Shown one piece after another: positions 24,701 through 32,588 of a stretch of 45,985 bases of DNA. The notes below the pieces were generated by a model, which saw nothing but the letters and a program-made list of their open reading frames with translations, did no database searches and was not told where the DNA came from. Position 1 is the first letter of the stretch. Every line of letters starts with the position of its first letter. The DNA is taken from assembly GCA_017656165.1 (NCBI GenBank), contig JACDOL010000009.1, forward strand, positions 1 to 45,985. The letters are read 5' to 3'. A program made the translations under genes and the position numbers. Origin of the DNA: Desulfotomaculum sp. (GTDB lineage Bacteria; Bacillota; Desulfotomaculia; Desulfotomaculales; Desulfohalotomaculaceae).

Positions 24701-26634
24701 TATTCATCACCCTGCCGCCACATAATTTTACCGCAGTCTCGCAGGTCATACCCACCCAGGTTTTCTACATGCTGTTTAAATTCAGGCATTGCTATCACAT
24801 TTAAGATCCTCTGGATGACAGGCTTATTAAAATATTCGGCCGGTATGCACAAGTCGTATCTTTCTTCCACCACCGGGATAAATTCCAGGTCCAAGGCCTT
24901 GGCTGCCGCTTTAATTCCCAGTCCCGCATCAGCAGATCCACTGGCCACTGCAGCAGCCACCGCCATGTGGGTGTATTCATCATGCTGGTAGCCGTGTATC
25001 TCAGCAGGATCTATACCCAGTTCCTTCAGTTTAAAGTCCAGTAAAATGCGGGTTCCGGCACCGCGCTGGCGGTTTACAAAGCTGACATCTGATCTTGTTA
25101 AATCTGCAAGCCCTTTTATATTTTTGGGGTTGCCTTTAGCCACAATTAAACCCTGTTCCCGGTACACCAGGTTAACCAGTATTATGTCTTTATCCGGCAG
25201 CAGTCTTTTTATATACGGAATATTATATTCACCGGTTTCTTCGTCTAAAAGATGAGACCCTGCACAGTGAGCTTCACCGCGCTTCAGTGCAGAAAGCCCT
25301 CCCAAACTGCCCACATGGGCGGAAGAAAGGGTGGCCTGAGGGTACATTTTGCGCAGGTAGTTAGCCAAAATATCCAGTGCTATATCATGGCTGCCAATAA
25401 CTACAGTGGTCTCATCTATTTCCTCCATTGAGCGCATTAACTCTACTTCCACCGTTTCCCCGGCCTGGTATCCTTCAATGTTCCGGGGTACCCTTAAAAT
25501 CCCGTCTGCCCGCACCATAGTCATTATCAGTCCTGCACCGCGCGATATGGGAGTGGCAATAGTTTTGCTTCCCACCTTTCCCAGCTTAACCCTTACAAAT
25601 TCTTCTACTCCTATGGGGGTAACAAGTTTACGGGAAATGGTGGCAGTTGTTTTTGGTACTGCAGGGGGAACAGTACCCAGCTTTTTATATACCAGCGGCT
25701 TGACAAACAGCTGGCAGGCCAGCACCGCTGAAACAGGGTAGCCCGGTACCCCTACCACCGGTTTGCCTTCTACTTCTCCTAAAATTACCGGCTTTCCCGG
25801 TTTGGTGGCTACACCATGGGTTATAACTTTACCCAGCTCACGCACCAGGTCTGCGGTATAATCCTCTCTACCTGCTGAAGAACCGGCATTTATTACCACT
25901 ATATCCGATTCCTTAACAGCCTTTAACACCTGGTCCTTTAGCAGTTCATAATCATCTATGGTAATATCCCACCTGACCGGCTGTCCACCCCACTCTTTAA
26001 TGCAGCCACCTAAAACCCTTGAGTTGTATTCAATAATATCGCCGGGCTTTAATTCTTTTTTTCCGGGCTGCACCAGCTCCGTTCCTGTCGGTAATATTGC
26101 TACCCTGGGCCGGGGATGTACTGGTATTTCGGCTGCACCGCCAGCCAGCATTCCCCCAATATCCACCGGCCTAATTACATGATTTCCCGGCAGGATCATT
26201 TCGGTAGCCACCACATCTTCGCCAATTACCCGTACATGCTGCCAGGGGGCGGCCGCCGAGGTTATCTCTATTACATCTTCACTTACAAAGTGAACATCTT
26301 CTATCATTATTACAGAGTCAAATCCCTCAGGTATAGGATCCCCTGTATCTACCATTACTGCCTGCTCACCCATCTTTAATTGTTTAGGGGTGGTTTCTGA
26401 AGCGCCAAAGGTGTCAATTGAACGTACTGCTACCCCATCCATTGCTGAAGCATGGTAATGAGGTGAGGAACTAGCAGCATATATAGGACCAGCAGTGACT
26501 CTACCCAGTGCTTCTTCAGCTTTAATTACTTCAGGTTTCCCGGGATCTAGTGCCCCTATTTCATCTAAATATTTAATATACTCATCCAGCGCTTGCTCCC
26601 AGGGTTTATCATCAAGATATACATCCCTCTTCAT
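24700..26634 (-). CDS. MoeA fused to a C-terminal periplasmic-binding-protein-like domain
   Basis: About 644 residues. Residues 1 to about 410 are a MoeA-type molybdopterin molybdenumtransferase (SAMDGVAVRS, VVINAGSSAGREDYTADL, VGVPGYPVSAVLACQ). From about 420 to the end comes a separate domain resembling soluble molybdate/metal-oxyanion-binding proteins (GSHDIALDILANYLRK, GSLGGLSALKRGEAH, NRQRGAGTRILLDFKL, ASGSADAGLGIKAAA). The fusion suggests that this paralogue senses or selects the oxyanion or adenylated pterin it loads. ATG 26634 follows AGGTGG; the frame extends to a GTG at 26646. It lies between a plain MoeA and the ModE-like gene in one operon. Confidence 0.9.
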   Translation of the reverse strand: MKRDVYLDDKPWEQALDEYIKYLDEIGALDPGKPEVIKAEEALGRVTAGPIYAASSSPHYHASAMDGVAVRSIDTFGASETTPKQLKMGEQAVMVDTGDPIPEGFDSVIMIEDVHFVSEDVIEITSAAAPWQHVRVIGEDVVATEMILPGNHVIRPVDIGGMLAGGAAEIPVHPRPRVAILPTGTELVQPGKKELKPGDIIEYNSRVLGGCIKEWGGQPVRWDITIDDYELLKDQVLKAVKESDIVVINAGSSAGREDYTADLVRELGKVITHGVATKPGKPVILGEVEGKPVVGVPGYPVSAVLACQLFVKPLVYKKLGTVPPAVPKTTATISRKLVTPIGVEEFVRVKLGKVGSKTIATPISRGAGLIMTMVRADGILRVPRNIEGYQAGETVEVELMRSMEEIDETTVVIGSHDIALDILANYLRKMYPQATLSSAHVGSLGGLSALKRGEAHCAGSHLLDEETGEYNIPYIKRLLPDKDIILVNLVYREQGLIVAKGNPKNIKGLADLTRSDVSFVNRQRGAGTRILLDFKLKELGIDPAEIHGYQHDEYTHMAVAAAVASGSADAGLGIKAAAKALDLEFIPVVEERYDLCIPAEYFNKPVIQRILNVIAMPEFKQHVENLGGYDLRDCGKIMWRQGDE

Positions 26635-26674
26635 TGGACCTACCACCTTTTATTGTTTATCATGTTCCTGTTTA

Positions 26675-27898
26675 TTAAAACAGCTGAACTTCCACGTACT
26701 CGCCCACTTCTACACCTTCTCTGCTCTCAGGAATGCGGGCAATGCCGTCAGCTTTAACCATAGTGCTGATTAAACCTGATTTACCCAGGACAGGTTCAGC
26801 ATATAATTCTCCTTTATCAACGTACACCCTTACGCGCAGGAAATCTTCCCTGCCGGCTGCAGAACGCATATTGCGGGTAATTTTAGCCCTTACTAAAATA
26901 TTTTGGCCTTCATTTTGATATGAACCCCAGCGTACCAAAGGATTCACCAGCAGGTTGTAAACCACCATAGCAGAGACAGGGTGGCCGGGCAGACCGAATA
27001 CCGGTTTACCATTTACCACTGCACCAATGGTGGGTTTGCCCGGCTTAATATTTATACCGTGAAAAAGCACACCAGGTTGTCCCAATTCATTTATCACCCC
27101 GGCGCTGACATCCCTGGTTCCAACCGAACTGCCGCCTGACACCAGAACAATATCATTTTCAACCAGGGCCTTAGACATTTTTTCCTTTAACACATCAAAA
27201 TTATCTTTTGCTATACCATACAGGTTCGGTATGCCTCCAGCCTGCTGCACCAGCCCATACAGGGTGTATGAATTAATATCCCTCACCTGTCCGGGGCCGG
27301 GAACATCAGCAGGTTCAACCAGTTCATCACCTGTTGATACAATGCCTACTTTATATCGTGGCAGTACCGGCACCCCGGTAACGCCTGCTGCTGCCAAAAT
27401 ACCGAGATCCTGCGGGCGAATTAAATGCCCGGCTTTTAACACCACAGCTCCGGCAGGTACATCTTCAGCTTTTCGCACCACGTTTTCTCCCGGTGCTGCA
27501 GGTTTAATTACCCCTATTGTTTTGTCATCCAATTTTTCTGTGTATTCTACCATTACTACCGCATCGGCACCCTCCGGGAGCATGCCGCCGGTTGAAATAG
27601 CCCATGCTTCCCCGTCTTTAATTTTCCCCCCCGGGGATGCACCCATTTGTACCTGACCAACTACATCCAAGTAAGCGGGCAGTGTTTCTGACGCTCCAAA
27701 AGTATTTTGGGCTTTAACCGCATAGCCGTCCATAGTAGAACGGTGAAAACCCGGAACGTCTTCACATGCTTTTACATCTGCCGCCAGCACCCTGCCCAAC
27801 GCGGACAGCAGGGGGACGGTCTCTGGAGTCCTGCTTTCAATATATGCACTTAATTTTTTCTTGGCATCAGCAACAGTAATTACATTGAATAAATCCAT
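26675..27898 (-). CDS. moeA: Molybdopterin molybdenumtransferase MoeA
   Basis: A 407-residue MoeA that inserts molybdate or tungstate into adenylated molybdopterin. Motifs: STMDGYAVKAQNTFG, ISTGGMLPEGADAVV, VLVSGGSSVGTRDVSAGV and VFGLPGHPVSAMVVYN, with the small C-terminal beta domain (RVYVDKGELYAEPVLGKSGL). GGGGGAAG precedes the ATG. It starts 14 bases after the 59-residue cysteine protein. Two different MoeA proteins in one operon suggests that molybdenum and tungsten are handled separately, but which takes which metal is unknown. Confidence 0.94.
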   Translation of the reverse strand: MDLFNVITVADAKKKLSAYIESRTPETVPLLSALGRVLAADVKACEDVPGFHRSTMDGYAVKAQNTFGASETLPAYLDVVGQVQMGASPGGKIKDGEAWAISTGGMLPEGADAVVMVEYTEKLDDKTIGVIKPAAPGENVVRKAEDVPAGAVVLKAGHLIRPQDLGILAAAGVTGVPVLPRYKVGIVSTGDELVEPADVPGPGQVRDINSYTLYGLVQQAGGIPNLYGIAKDNFDVLKEKMSKALVENDIVLVSGGSSVGTRDVSAGVINELGQPGVLFHGINIKPGKPTIGAVVNGKPVFGLPGHPVSAMVVYNLLVNPLVRWGSYQNEGQNILVRAKITRNMRSAAGREDFLRVRVYVDKGELYAEPVLGKSGLISTMVKADGIARIPESREGVEVGEYVEVQLF

Positions 27899-27912
27899 TT
27901 AACTTCCCCCGT

Positions 27913-28092
27913 TCAAAAACAGCCTAATTGGCAGTGCTTAATTTTTATCTTCAGCTGATCAGCAGCCTTACCTACAAGCTTTGGTGGTACATTTAATTTT
28001 TCAGCCAGTTTATGAGCCGCTGCACAGGAAATAACATTGTCACAGGCCGCCTGGCGTACTGCTTCTAAAACTTCCTTCGGAACATCCTTCAT
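27913..28092 (-). CDS. 59-residue cysteine-containing protein at the head of the moeA operon
   Basis: ATG 28092 follows a strong GGGGGGG ribosome site and ends 14 bases before moeA. The protein starts MKDVPKEVLEAVRQAACDNV and has an amphipathic helical first half, ISCAAAHKLAEKLNVPPKLV in the centre and a tail ending KHCQLGCF. Four cysteines (about residues 17, 23, 53 and 58) could bind a metal or form disulfides. Its codon use and spacing look like a real gene. I do not recognise a named family; the operon suggests a link to molybdenum or tungsten cofactor assembly. Confidence 0.75.
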   Translation of the reverse strand: MKDVPKEVLEAVRQAACDNVISCAAAHKLAEKLNVPPKLVGKAADQLKIKIKHCQLGCF

Positions 28093-28399
28093 ATTTTTAC
28101 CCCCCCAATTTTCGGAAATGTATGGCAGTTATTTAATATTTTAATATTGTCGGCAAAATATCCTGCCGCTGATGCTAAAGTTATGCTCAAAAAAACATAG
28201 CGGGTTTAATTTTGGCAAACCGTACTAACAAATTAATCATCAGCCGATATGCTGCACGTAATACTTTATACCAAATACCGGGTGAGCGGGCTTATTACCC
28301 ATTAACCTGTAAGGGCTGCATTAAATATGCTAAACAGAACAATTAAGTGCTAAATACTGTAATTTAACTTTAAAGTTTCACTTTTTAACAAAAAACTCT
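28093..28399. other. Intergenic region upstream of the moeA operon
   Basis: About 300 bases without a convincing ORF. It must hold the minus-strand moeA-operon promoter, which I could not place with confidence. The stretch GTCGGCAAAATATCCTGCCG near 28149-28168 could form a small hairpin. I looked for the blocks of a molybdenum/tungsten-cofactor riboswitch and could not recognise them. Confidence 0.4.
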
Positions 28400-28427
28400 T
28401 TGACTTTTAACATTTTTGACTTATACT
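28400..28427 (+). promoter_or_regulatory. Candidate promoter of the 64-residue protein gene
   Basis: TTGACT (28400-28405), a 16-base spacer and TATACT (28422-28427), about 50 bases upstream of the GTG start. The region is AT-rich, so chance matches are possible. Confidence 0.5.
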
Positions 28428-28478
28428 ATACTATAATAAAGATAGTGATTGCTTTCTCAAACAGCGGAGGTGAGGCAA

Positions 28479-28673
28479 GTGAAACTTTCCAACGCTATCA
28501 ACCGGCTGACATCGGCGGGTATTAAAGTCATCCCGGTTCCAGGCACCAGCAAGTTCAGCGTTACTCTCCCGGATGGCGAGGTAGGAGTTATAAATGAAAA
28601 AAAGCTTATCAGCCTGGCCAGTAAAACTGACAATCCAAGCAGCTTGCTGAAAATCATAGAACAAGCCGTTTAA
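28479..28673 (+). CDS. Small hypothetical protein (64 residues)
   Basis: GTG 28479 is preceded by GGAGGTGAGG at ideal spacing, and a strong terminator follows the stop, so this is a genuine single-gene unit. The sequence (MKLSNAINRLTSAGIKVIPV, then TSKFSVTLPDGEVGVINEKK) looks like a compact alpha/beta fold with no signal peptide and no cysteines. I do not recognise a family. It stands divergent from the moeA operon and convergent to tatC, without evident functional context. Confidence 0.75.
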   Translation: MKLSNAINRLTSAGIKVIPVPGTSKFSVTLPDGEVGVINEKKLISLASKTDNPSSLLKIIEQAV

Positions 28674-28690
28674 ATAACAAATATACTAGC

Positions 28691-28718
28691 GAGGTAGTTT
28701 TAAACTACCTCTTTTTTT
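28691..28718 (+). terminator. Intrinsic terminator of the 64-residue protein gene
   Basis: GAGGTAGT (28691-28698) pairs with ACTACCTC (28704-28711) and is followed by seven T. It lies 17 bases after the stop. Confidence 0.9.
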
Positions 28719-28826
28719 GTTTTATAAAACTTGCAAATGACATTGTTGCTTGTTTCACATAATCATCTAAAATCATACGCAATTTGCTATTTTTTGACAT
28801 AAAATATTATTAACTCTCATACAGAC

Positions 28827-28885
28827 GGTATTTACACTTCATTGTTTTTTCAATTTGCAGGCTGTCGTTTTCTCCGGTAAATACC
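28827..28885. repeat. Dispersed repeat, copy 2 (best-preserved)
   Basis: A 59-bp unit bounded by perfect inverted ends GGTATTTAC (28827-28835) and GTAAATACC (28877-28885). Inside is AATTTGCAGGCTGTCGTTTT, matching copies 1 and 3. It lies between two converging terminators, outside any gene. Confidence 0.7.
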
Positions 28886-28908
28886 TTGGCTGCGTCAAAA
28901 TTTATAAT

Positions 28909-28932
28909 AAAAAAACCCCGGCTCCCCGGGGT
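28909..28932 (-). terminator. Intrinsic terminator of the fdh-tat operon
   Basis: ACCCCGG (28915-28921) pairs with CCGGGGT (28926-28932) around a four-base loop; the minus strand continues with a run of T. It follows the tatC stop by eight bases. Confidence 0.85.
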
Positions 28933-28940
28933 ATCTGTTG

Positions 28941-29714
28941 TTAACTTTCACTTAATTCACCGCTGTCTTCTTCGTTATCTTCCTTCCGGGCCTTCCGGCG
29001 CTTACGCCACTCAACAAATCTCACTATCTGGGCACTGACCTCATATAAAATGTACATGGGTGATGCCATCAGCAGCGGGGTAATCATATCCGGTGTGGGA
29101 ACAATAGCCGCTGAAATTACCACTGATACAAATATGGCATACTTCCGGTTTTTAGTCATGAATTTATAGCTTATAAGGCCCAGTTGAGATAAAAAGAACG
29201 CCGCCAGGGGCAGTTCAAAAACTAATCCAAAGGGCAGCAGAAAAGTAATGGTAAAGGACACATACTTACCGATGGTCAGCATCGGCAGCAGTTCGGGGCC
29301 GCCAAATTCCAGCAGGAAGTTAATGCCCAGGTGATAAACACCAAAAAAGCCGAACAATATACCGGCAATAAACAATATATATGATATGGCTATAAACAGT
29401 GTAAAGTACACTCTTTCAATTTTCCGCAGTGCCGGTATAATAAATGTCCAAAACTGCCACAGTATTATGGGCAGGGCTGTTAGAAAGCCCAGGAAAAATG
29501 ACAGGGTTATTTTGGTCATTAACGCCTCAGTTACACCAATATAAACCATCTGGTTGCCGGTTTTGGTTACCGGCTGGAGCAGTATTTCCAGGATGCGGTC
29601 TGCAAATACCATGCAGGCAATGGCCATTACAAATGTAGATACTAGTGAAATTATTAATACTTTTCTTAACTCTGCTAAATGTTCAACTAATGTCATCTCT
29701 GTATCCTGCGACAT
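28941..29714 (-). CDS. tatC: Twin-arginine translocase subunit TatC
   Basis: A 257-residue, six-helix protein that recognises twin-arginine signal peptides. LVEHLAELRKVLIISLVS is the conserved cytoplasmic N-terminus, and the P-rich periplasmic loop, PFGLVFELPLAAFFL and AAIVPTPDMITPLLMASPMYILYE are family features. The charged C-terminal tail is longer than usual. It closes the operon tatA-fdhA-fdhB-fdhC-fdhE-tatC, implying a translocase made with its folded formate dehydrogenase cargo. Confidence 0.95.
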   Translation of the reverse strand: MSQDTEMTLVEHLAELRKVLIISLVSTFVMAIACMVFADRILEILLQPVTKTGNQMVYIGVTEALMTKITLSFFLGFLTALPIILWQFWTFIIPALRKIERVYFTLFIAISYILFIAGILFGFFGVYHLGINFLLEFGGPELLPMLTIGKYVSFTITFLLPFGLVFELPLAAFFLSQLGLISYKFMTKNRKYAIFVSVVISAAIVPTPDMITPLLMASPMYILYEVSAQIVRFVEWRKRRKARKEDNEEDSGELSES

Positions 29715-29745
29715 CTGGCGTCCCCCTTTTCCTTAAGCAAAGGGC

Positions 29746-30564
29746 CTAAGCACGGTATCTTTCATTGCCACGCCGGTAACCCTCACCGGCAGCAAGTATA
29801 TCAAAGTCAGTGGTAGCAAGGTCTTCACAGAATAAGTCTACTTCACCGCATTGGCGTTCGTCAACCGTTTTTAAGTAACTTTTGCACTTTTCACACAAGT
29901 AAAGGCGGTACTGTTTATACTCATCAGGTATAATAATTGATATCTGAGATGAATCTTTATTTTCACAATAAGGGCACCCGAGGCGATAAAACCGCCATTC
30001 TGTTTCACAGCGTCCGCAGTACAGCATCCTGGCTCCTGCTTCCCCTGTTAGTTTTGACATAACCGGGCTGTCACCGCAAACCGGGCAGTACCCCCTGTAC
30101 CATTTTTCCAAGTCTACTTTATTACTTACGTAGCTGGAAAAACTGCTTAATATTAACCTGGCCGCTGTACCAGCCAAAAATTCCATCATTTCCGCTGTAA
30201 TAGACAGCCTTTTTGACCACTCTTCTTTCTTATTACCTTCATCTTTAATAATTATGCCTGCCAGCAACGATATTTCTAGGTCATTTAATTTTTCTACTGC
30301 TGGAACAATTTTATCAGAAAGGGCCTGTGGCCCGGGCTGCCACTTAAGGCAGGCCCGGACCACAGTTAACAAGGTATCACGAAACGTGCTTGGATGGATA
30401 CAGGGATGCAGCTGACTTAATACCGGCATACCGTTTAACCATTTTTCTTTAATTTCTTCTGTAATTTCTTCTTCCCACTCTATTGAACTTAATTTTTCCT
30501 CCAGTTCCACCAGTTCAAGGTAAAAGTTTGCTAATCTGCCTGCATTCATTTTCCATTTCTCCAT
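29746..30564 (-). CDS. fdhE: Formate dehydrogenase accessory protein FdhE
   Basis: A 272-residue cytoplasmic protein needed for maturation of exported formate dehydrogenases. The C-terminal half carries paired rubredoxin-like CxxC sites: GYCPVCGDSP, LYCGRCETEW, GCPYCENKD and LCEKCKSY, which bind iron. The N-terminal half is helical, with no recognised motif. It sits between the membrane subunit gene and tatC, consistent with a proofreading role before export. Confidence 0.9.
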   Translation of the reverse strand: MEKWKMNAGRLANFYLELVELEEKLSSIEWEEEITEEIKEKWLNGMPVLSQLHPCIHPSTFRDTLLTVVRACLKWQPGPQALSDKIVPAVEKLNDLEISLLAGIIIKDEGNKKEEWSKRLSITAEMMEFLAGTAARLILSSFSSYVSNKVDLEKWYRGYCPVCGDSPVMSKLTGEAGARMLYCGRCETEWRFYRLGCPYCENKDSSQISIIIPDEYKQYRLYLCEKCKSYLKTVDERQCGEVDLFCEDLATTDFDILAAGEGYRRGNERYRA

Positions 30565-30606
30565 AAGAAGAAAGCCCCTCTCTTTTTTAGGCCTGGCGTT
30601 TTAAAA

Positions 30607-31737
30607 CTAAGCCGTTTCGTGCTTTTCATGTGCTCCCAGTATATTAAAGTTCTCAGCAATGAACAGGTAAACCAGCACTCCTGCCGATACCAGTCCTATT
30701 GTAACTGCCCACTCCATCCAGGAGGGGAAGTACCCCGGTCCTAAAGCCTGGTACATTCCTGTAAATACAACATTCATACGGTTTAACACTACTCCGCCTG
30801 CAGTTAAGGCACTGAAAATTACCAGCCCGTTCCTGCTGGTACTCCAGGAAGAGAAGCAGATAATTATCGGTATAATTATACCGGCCGTCATCTCTAATAA
30901 AAACATGCTGGACTCCAATCCGCCGGCAAACACATAACCAAAAGCATCGCGGTTTGCCAGGTCGATTATCTTTAAGGCCAGGTAAATAATCATTAACGAT
31001 CCAGCTATACGAACCAGGCTGCGCAGGATACGGTCTTCCACATGGTGTCCCAGCGCCTTTCCGGCCAGCGTGGTTTCAATGGTAACCATAGCAGGACCGA
31101 CAAAGAATGAAGACATCATGAAAAACAGAGGTAACATCGGTGACCACCACAGCGGGTGCAGTTTGCCAACTTCTATGATGTAAAGACCGCCCAGCGAAGA
31201 TTGGTGCAGTGTAGGAAGCAGGACACCTAGAATCAGCATTATTGGCATAATACTTTTTAACGGTTTATGCCATGACTTGGCAACTTTTTCCGTGGCAATC
31301 TCACCAAATTCAATTAATTGAACGGTTGTATAAAGTGAGATACACCAGAAAACTTCAAACAGCACACTGTGGTAACCCCAAGATACAAATGGCCTCCAGA
31401 AATTAAACCACTGTCCAATATCTAAAAATAGTCCGGCCATAACCAGCAGGTACCCTAACAGTGATGTCAGCATTGCACTGCGAGCAATTACATTAAATTT
31501 ATTAATATGCATAATGTGTACCAGAAGAGCTGTGCTGTAACCCCCACCGGCAAGGGCAACACCGGTAAGTACGTCAAAACCAATCCACAATCCCCACGGC
31601 CACTGGTCATTTAAATTGGTAGTGGTCCCCAGCCCTGTGGCCAGGCGGTAAACTACAATAACAGCGGCCAGAGCTGCCAGTACCATCAAAACCTTTCGTA
31701 CCGGCGTCCATGTGAAACTCCACTTGTGAGCTGCCAT
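30607..31737 (-). CDS. NrfD/HybB-type membrane subunit of formate dehydrogenase (quinone-linking)
   Basis: A 376-residue integral membrane protein with about nine or ten helices. Sequence features such as QWPWGLWIGFDVLTGVALAGGGYSTALLVHI and a glycine/tryptophan-rich middle resemble the NrfD/HybB family, which passes electrons between a periplasmic iron-sulfur subunit and menaquinone without haem. It replaces the cytochrome b FdnI type. Position between fdhB and fdhE supports its assignment as the membrane anchor of the dehydrogenase. Direction of electron flow and proton coupling cannot be told. Confidence 0.87.
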   Translation of the reverse strand: MAAHKWSFTWTPVRKVLMVLAALAAVIVVYRLATGLGTTTNLNDQWPWGLWIGFDVLTGVALAGGGYSTALLVHIMHINKFNVIARSAMLTSLLGYLLVMAGLFLDIGQWFNFWRPFVSWGYHSVLFEVFWCISLYTTVQLIEFGEIATEKVAKSWHKPLKSIMPIMLILGVLLPTLHQSSLGGLYIIEVGKLHPLWWSPMLPLFFMMSSFFVGPAMVTIETTLAGKALGHHVEDRILRSLVRIAGSLMIIYLALKIIDLANRDAFGYVFAGGLESSMFLLEMTAGIIIPIIICFSSWSTSRNGLVIFSALTAGGVVLNRMNVVFTGMYQALGPGYFPSWMEWAVTIGLVSAGVLVYLFIAENFNILGAHEKHETA

Positions 31738-31769
31738 TATTCCAACCTCCCTTTAATAATTACTCGCAC

Positions 31770-32585
31770 TTACGCACCTATATTTTTCCCTTGATCTTGA
31801 GCCACCTCACCGCGGCGCTTGGTATAGAAATACATCAAGGTAAGCAGACCGCCCCAGGCTGCGATTACAGCTGGAGTCCACTTAAGGTAATCGTGAGTGT
31901 ATTCAGGAAGCGGCCTTTCGGTTACGTCAGTGCGGAAGCCGAAAGTTTCAAAGGGAACATCAGAAATGTACAGCCAGTTGGTACCGCCTGCCTCTTTTTC
32001 CCCATATACATGCTTTACATACTTCGGGTCGCTGTTAATCCGCCTCCAGGCCTCTTTCAGCATCTCATCCCGTTCCCCAAATTCTAAGGTGCCGTTGGGG
32101 CAGGTATCTACACATGCTGGTTTCTGCCCGTGACCTAACCGGTCGTACTTACCATTAGGATCAAAGCAGAACTGGCACTTGGCAACCAGCGGGAACACTT
32201 CATCCCATTCATACTTTGGCACTCCAAAGGGGCAGGCCAGCATACAGTATCGGCAGCCCACACACAATTCCGGGTTATATACCACCGGGCCTTCCGGTGT
32301 CTTCTGCAGCGCTTTAGCAAAACAAGCAGACGCACATGCCGGTTCAAGGCAGTGCAGGCACTGCATTTTGGCAAACCTCATTACATCCTGGCCATCCTTT
32401 TCAGTCACCCGGTGCTGTACTACTGTATAAGTATTCCCATCTGTTTTATTGGGAAAAGTAAGGTTGTTGTCAAATTCAGGTATTACCGCCGGCAGGTCGT
32501 TCCACTGCTTGCAGGCCGTTTGACACGCTTTACACCCGGTACACCTGGTTAAATCTACAAGAACACTTTTAGACAACAAACACAC
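31770..32585 (-). CDS. fdhB: Formate dehydrogenase iron-sulfur (beta) subunit
   Basis: A 271-residue ferredoxin-like subunit with four Cys clusters (CTGCKACQTACKQW, CLHCLEPACASACFAKAL, CVGCRYCMLACPFGVPKY and CQFCFDPN with a later CVDTCP) for four 4Fe-4S centres. A C-terminal helix (about 232-254, AVIAAWGGLLTLMYFYTKRR) anchors it at the membrane, as in FdnH. There is no signal peptide, so it is presumably exported together with the Tat-targeted catalytic subunit. It starts four bases after fdhA ends. Confidence 0.93.
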   Translation of the reverse strand: MCLLSKSVLVDLTRCTGCKACQTACKQWNDLPAVIPEFDNNLTFPNKTDGNTYTVVQHRVTEKDGQDVMRFAKMQCLHCLEPACASACFAKALQKTPEGPVVYNPELCVGCRYCMLACPFGVPKYEWDEVFPLVAKCQFCFDPNGKYDRLGHGQKPACVDTCPNGTLEFGERDEMLKEAWRRINSDPKYVKHVYGEKEAGGTNWLYISDVPFETFGFRTDVTERPLPEYTHDYLKWTPAVIAAWGGLLTLMYFYTKRRGEVAQDQGKNIGA

Positions 32586-32588
32586 CCC

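Noticed and set aside
28100-28440. Molybdenum/tungsten cofactor riboswitch upstream of the moeA operon
   Set aside because: The position would be ideal, but I could not find the conserved blocks of that RNA class on either strand; only a weak hairpin is visible.
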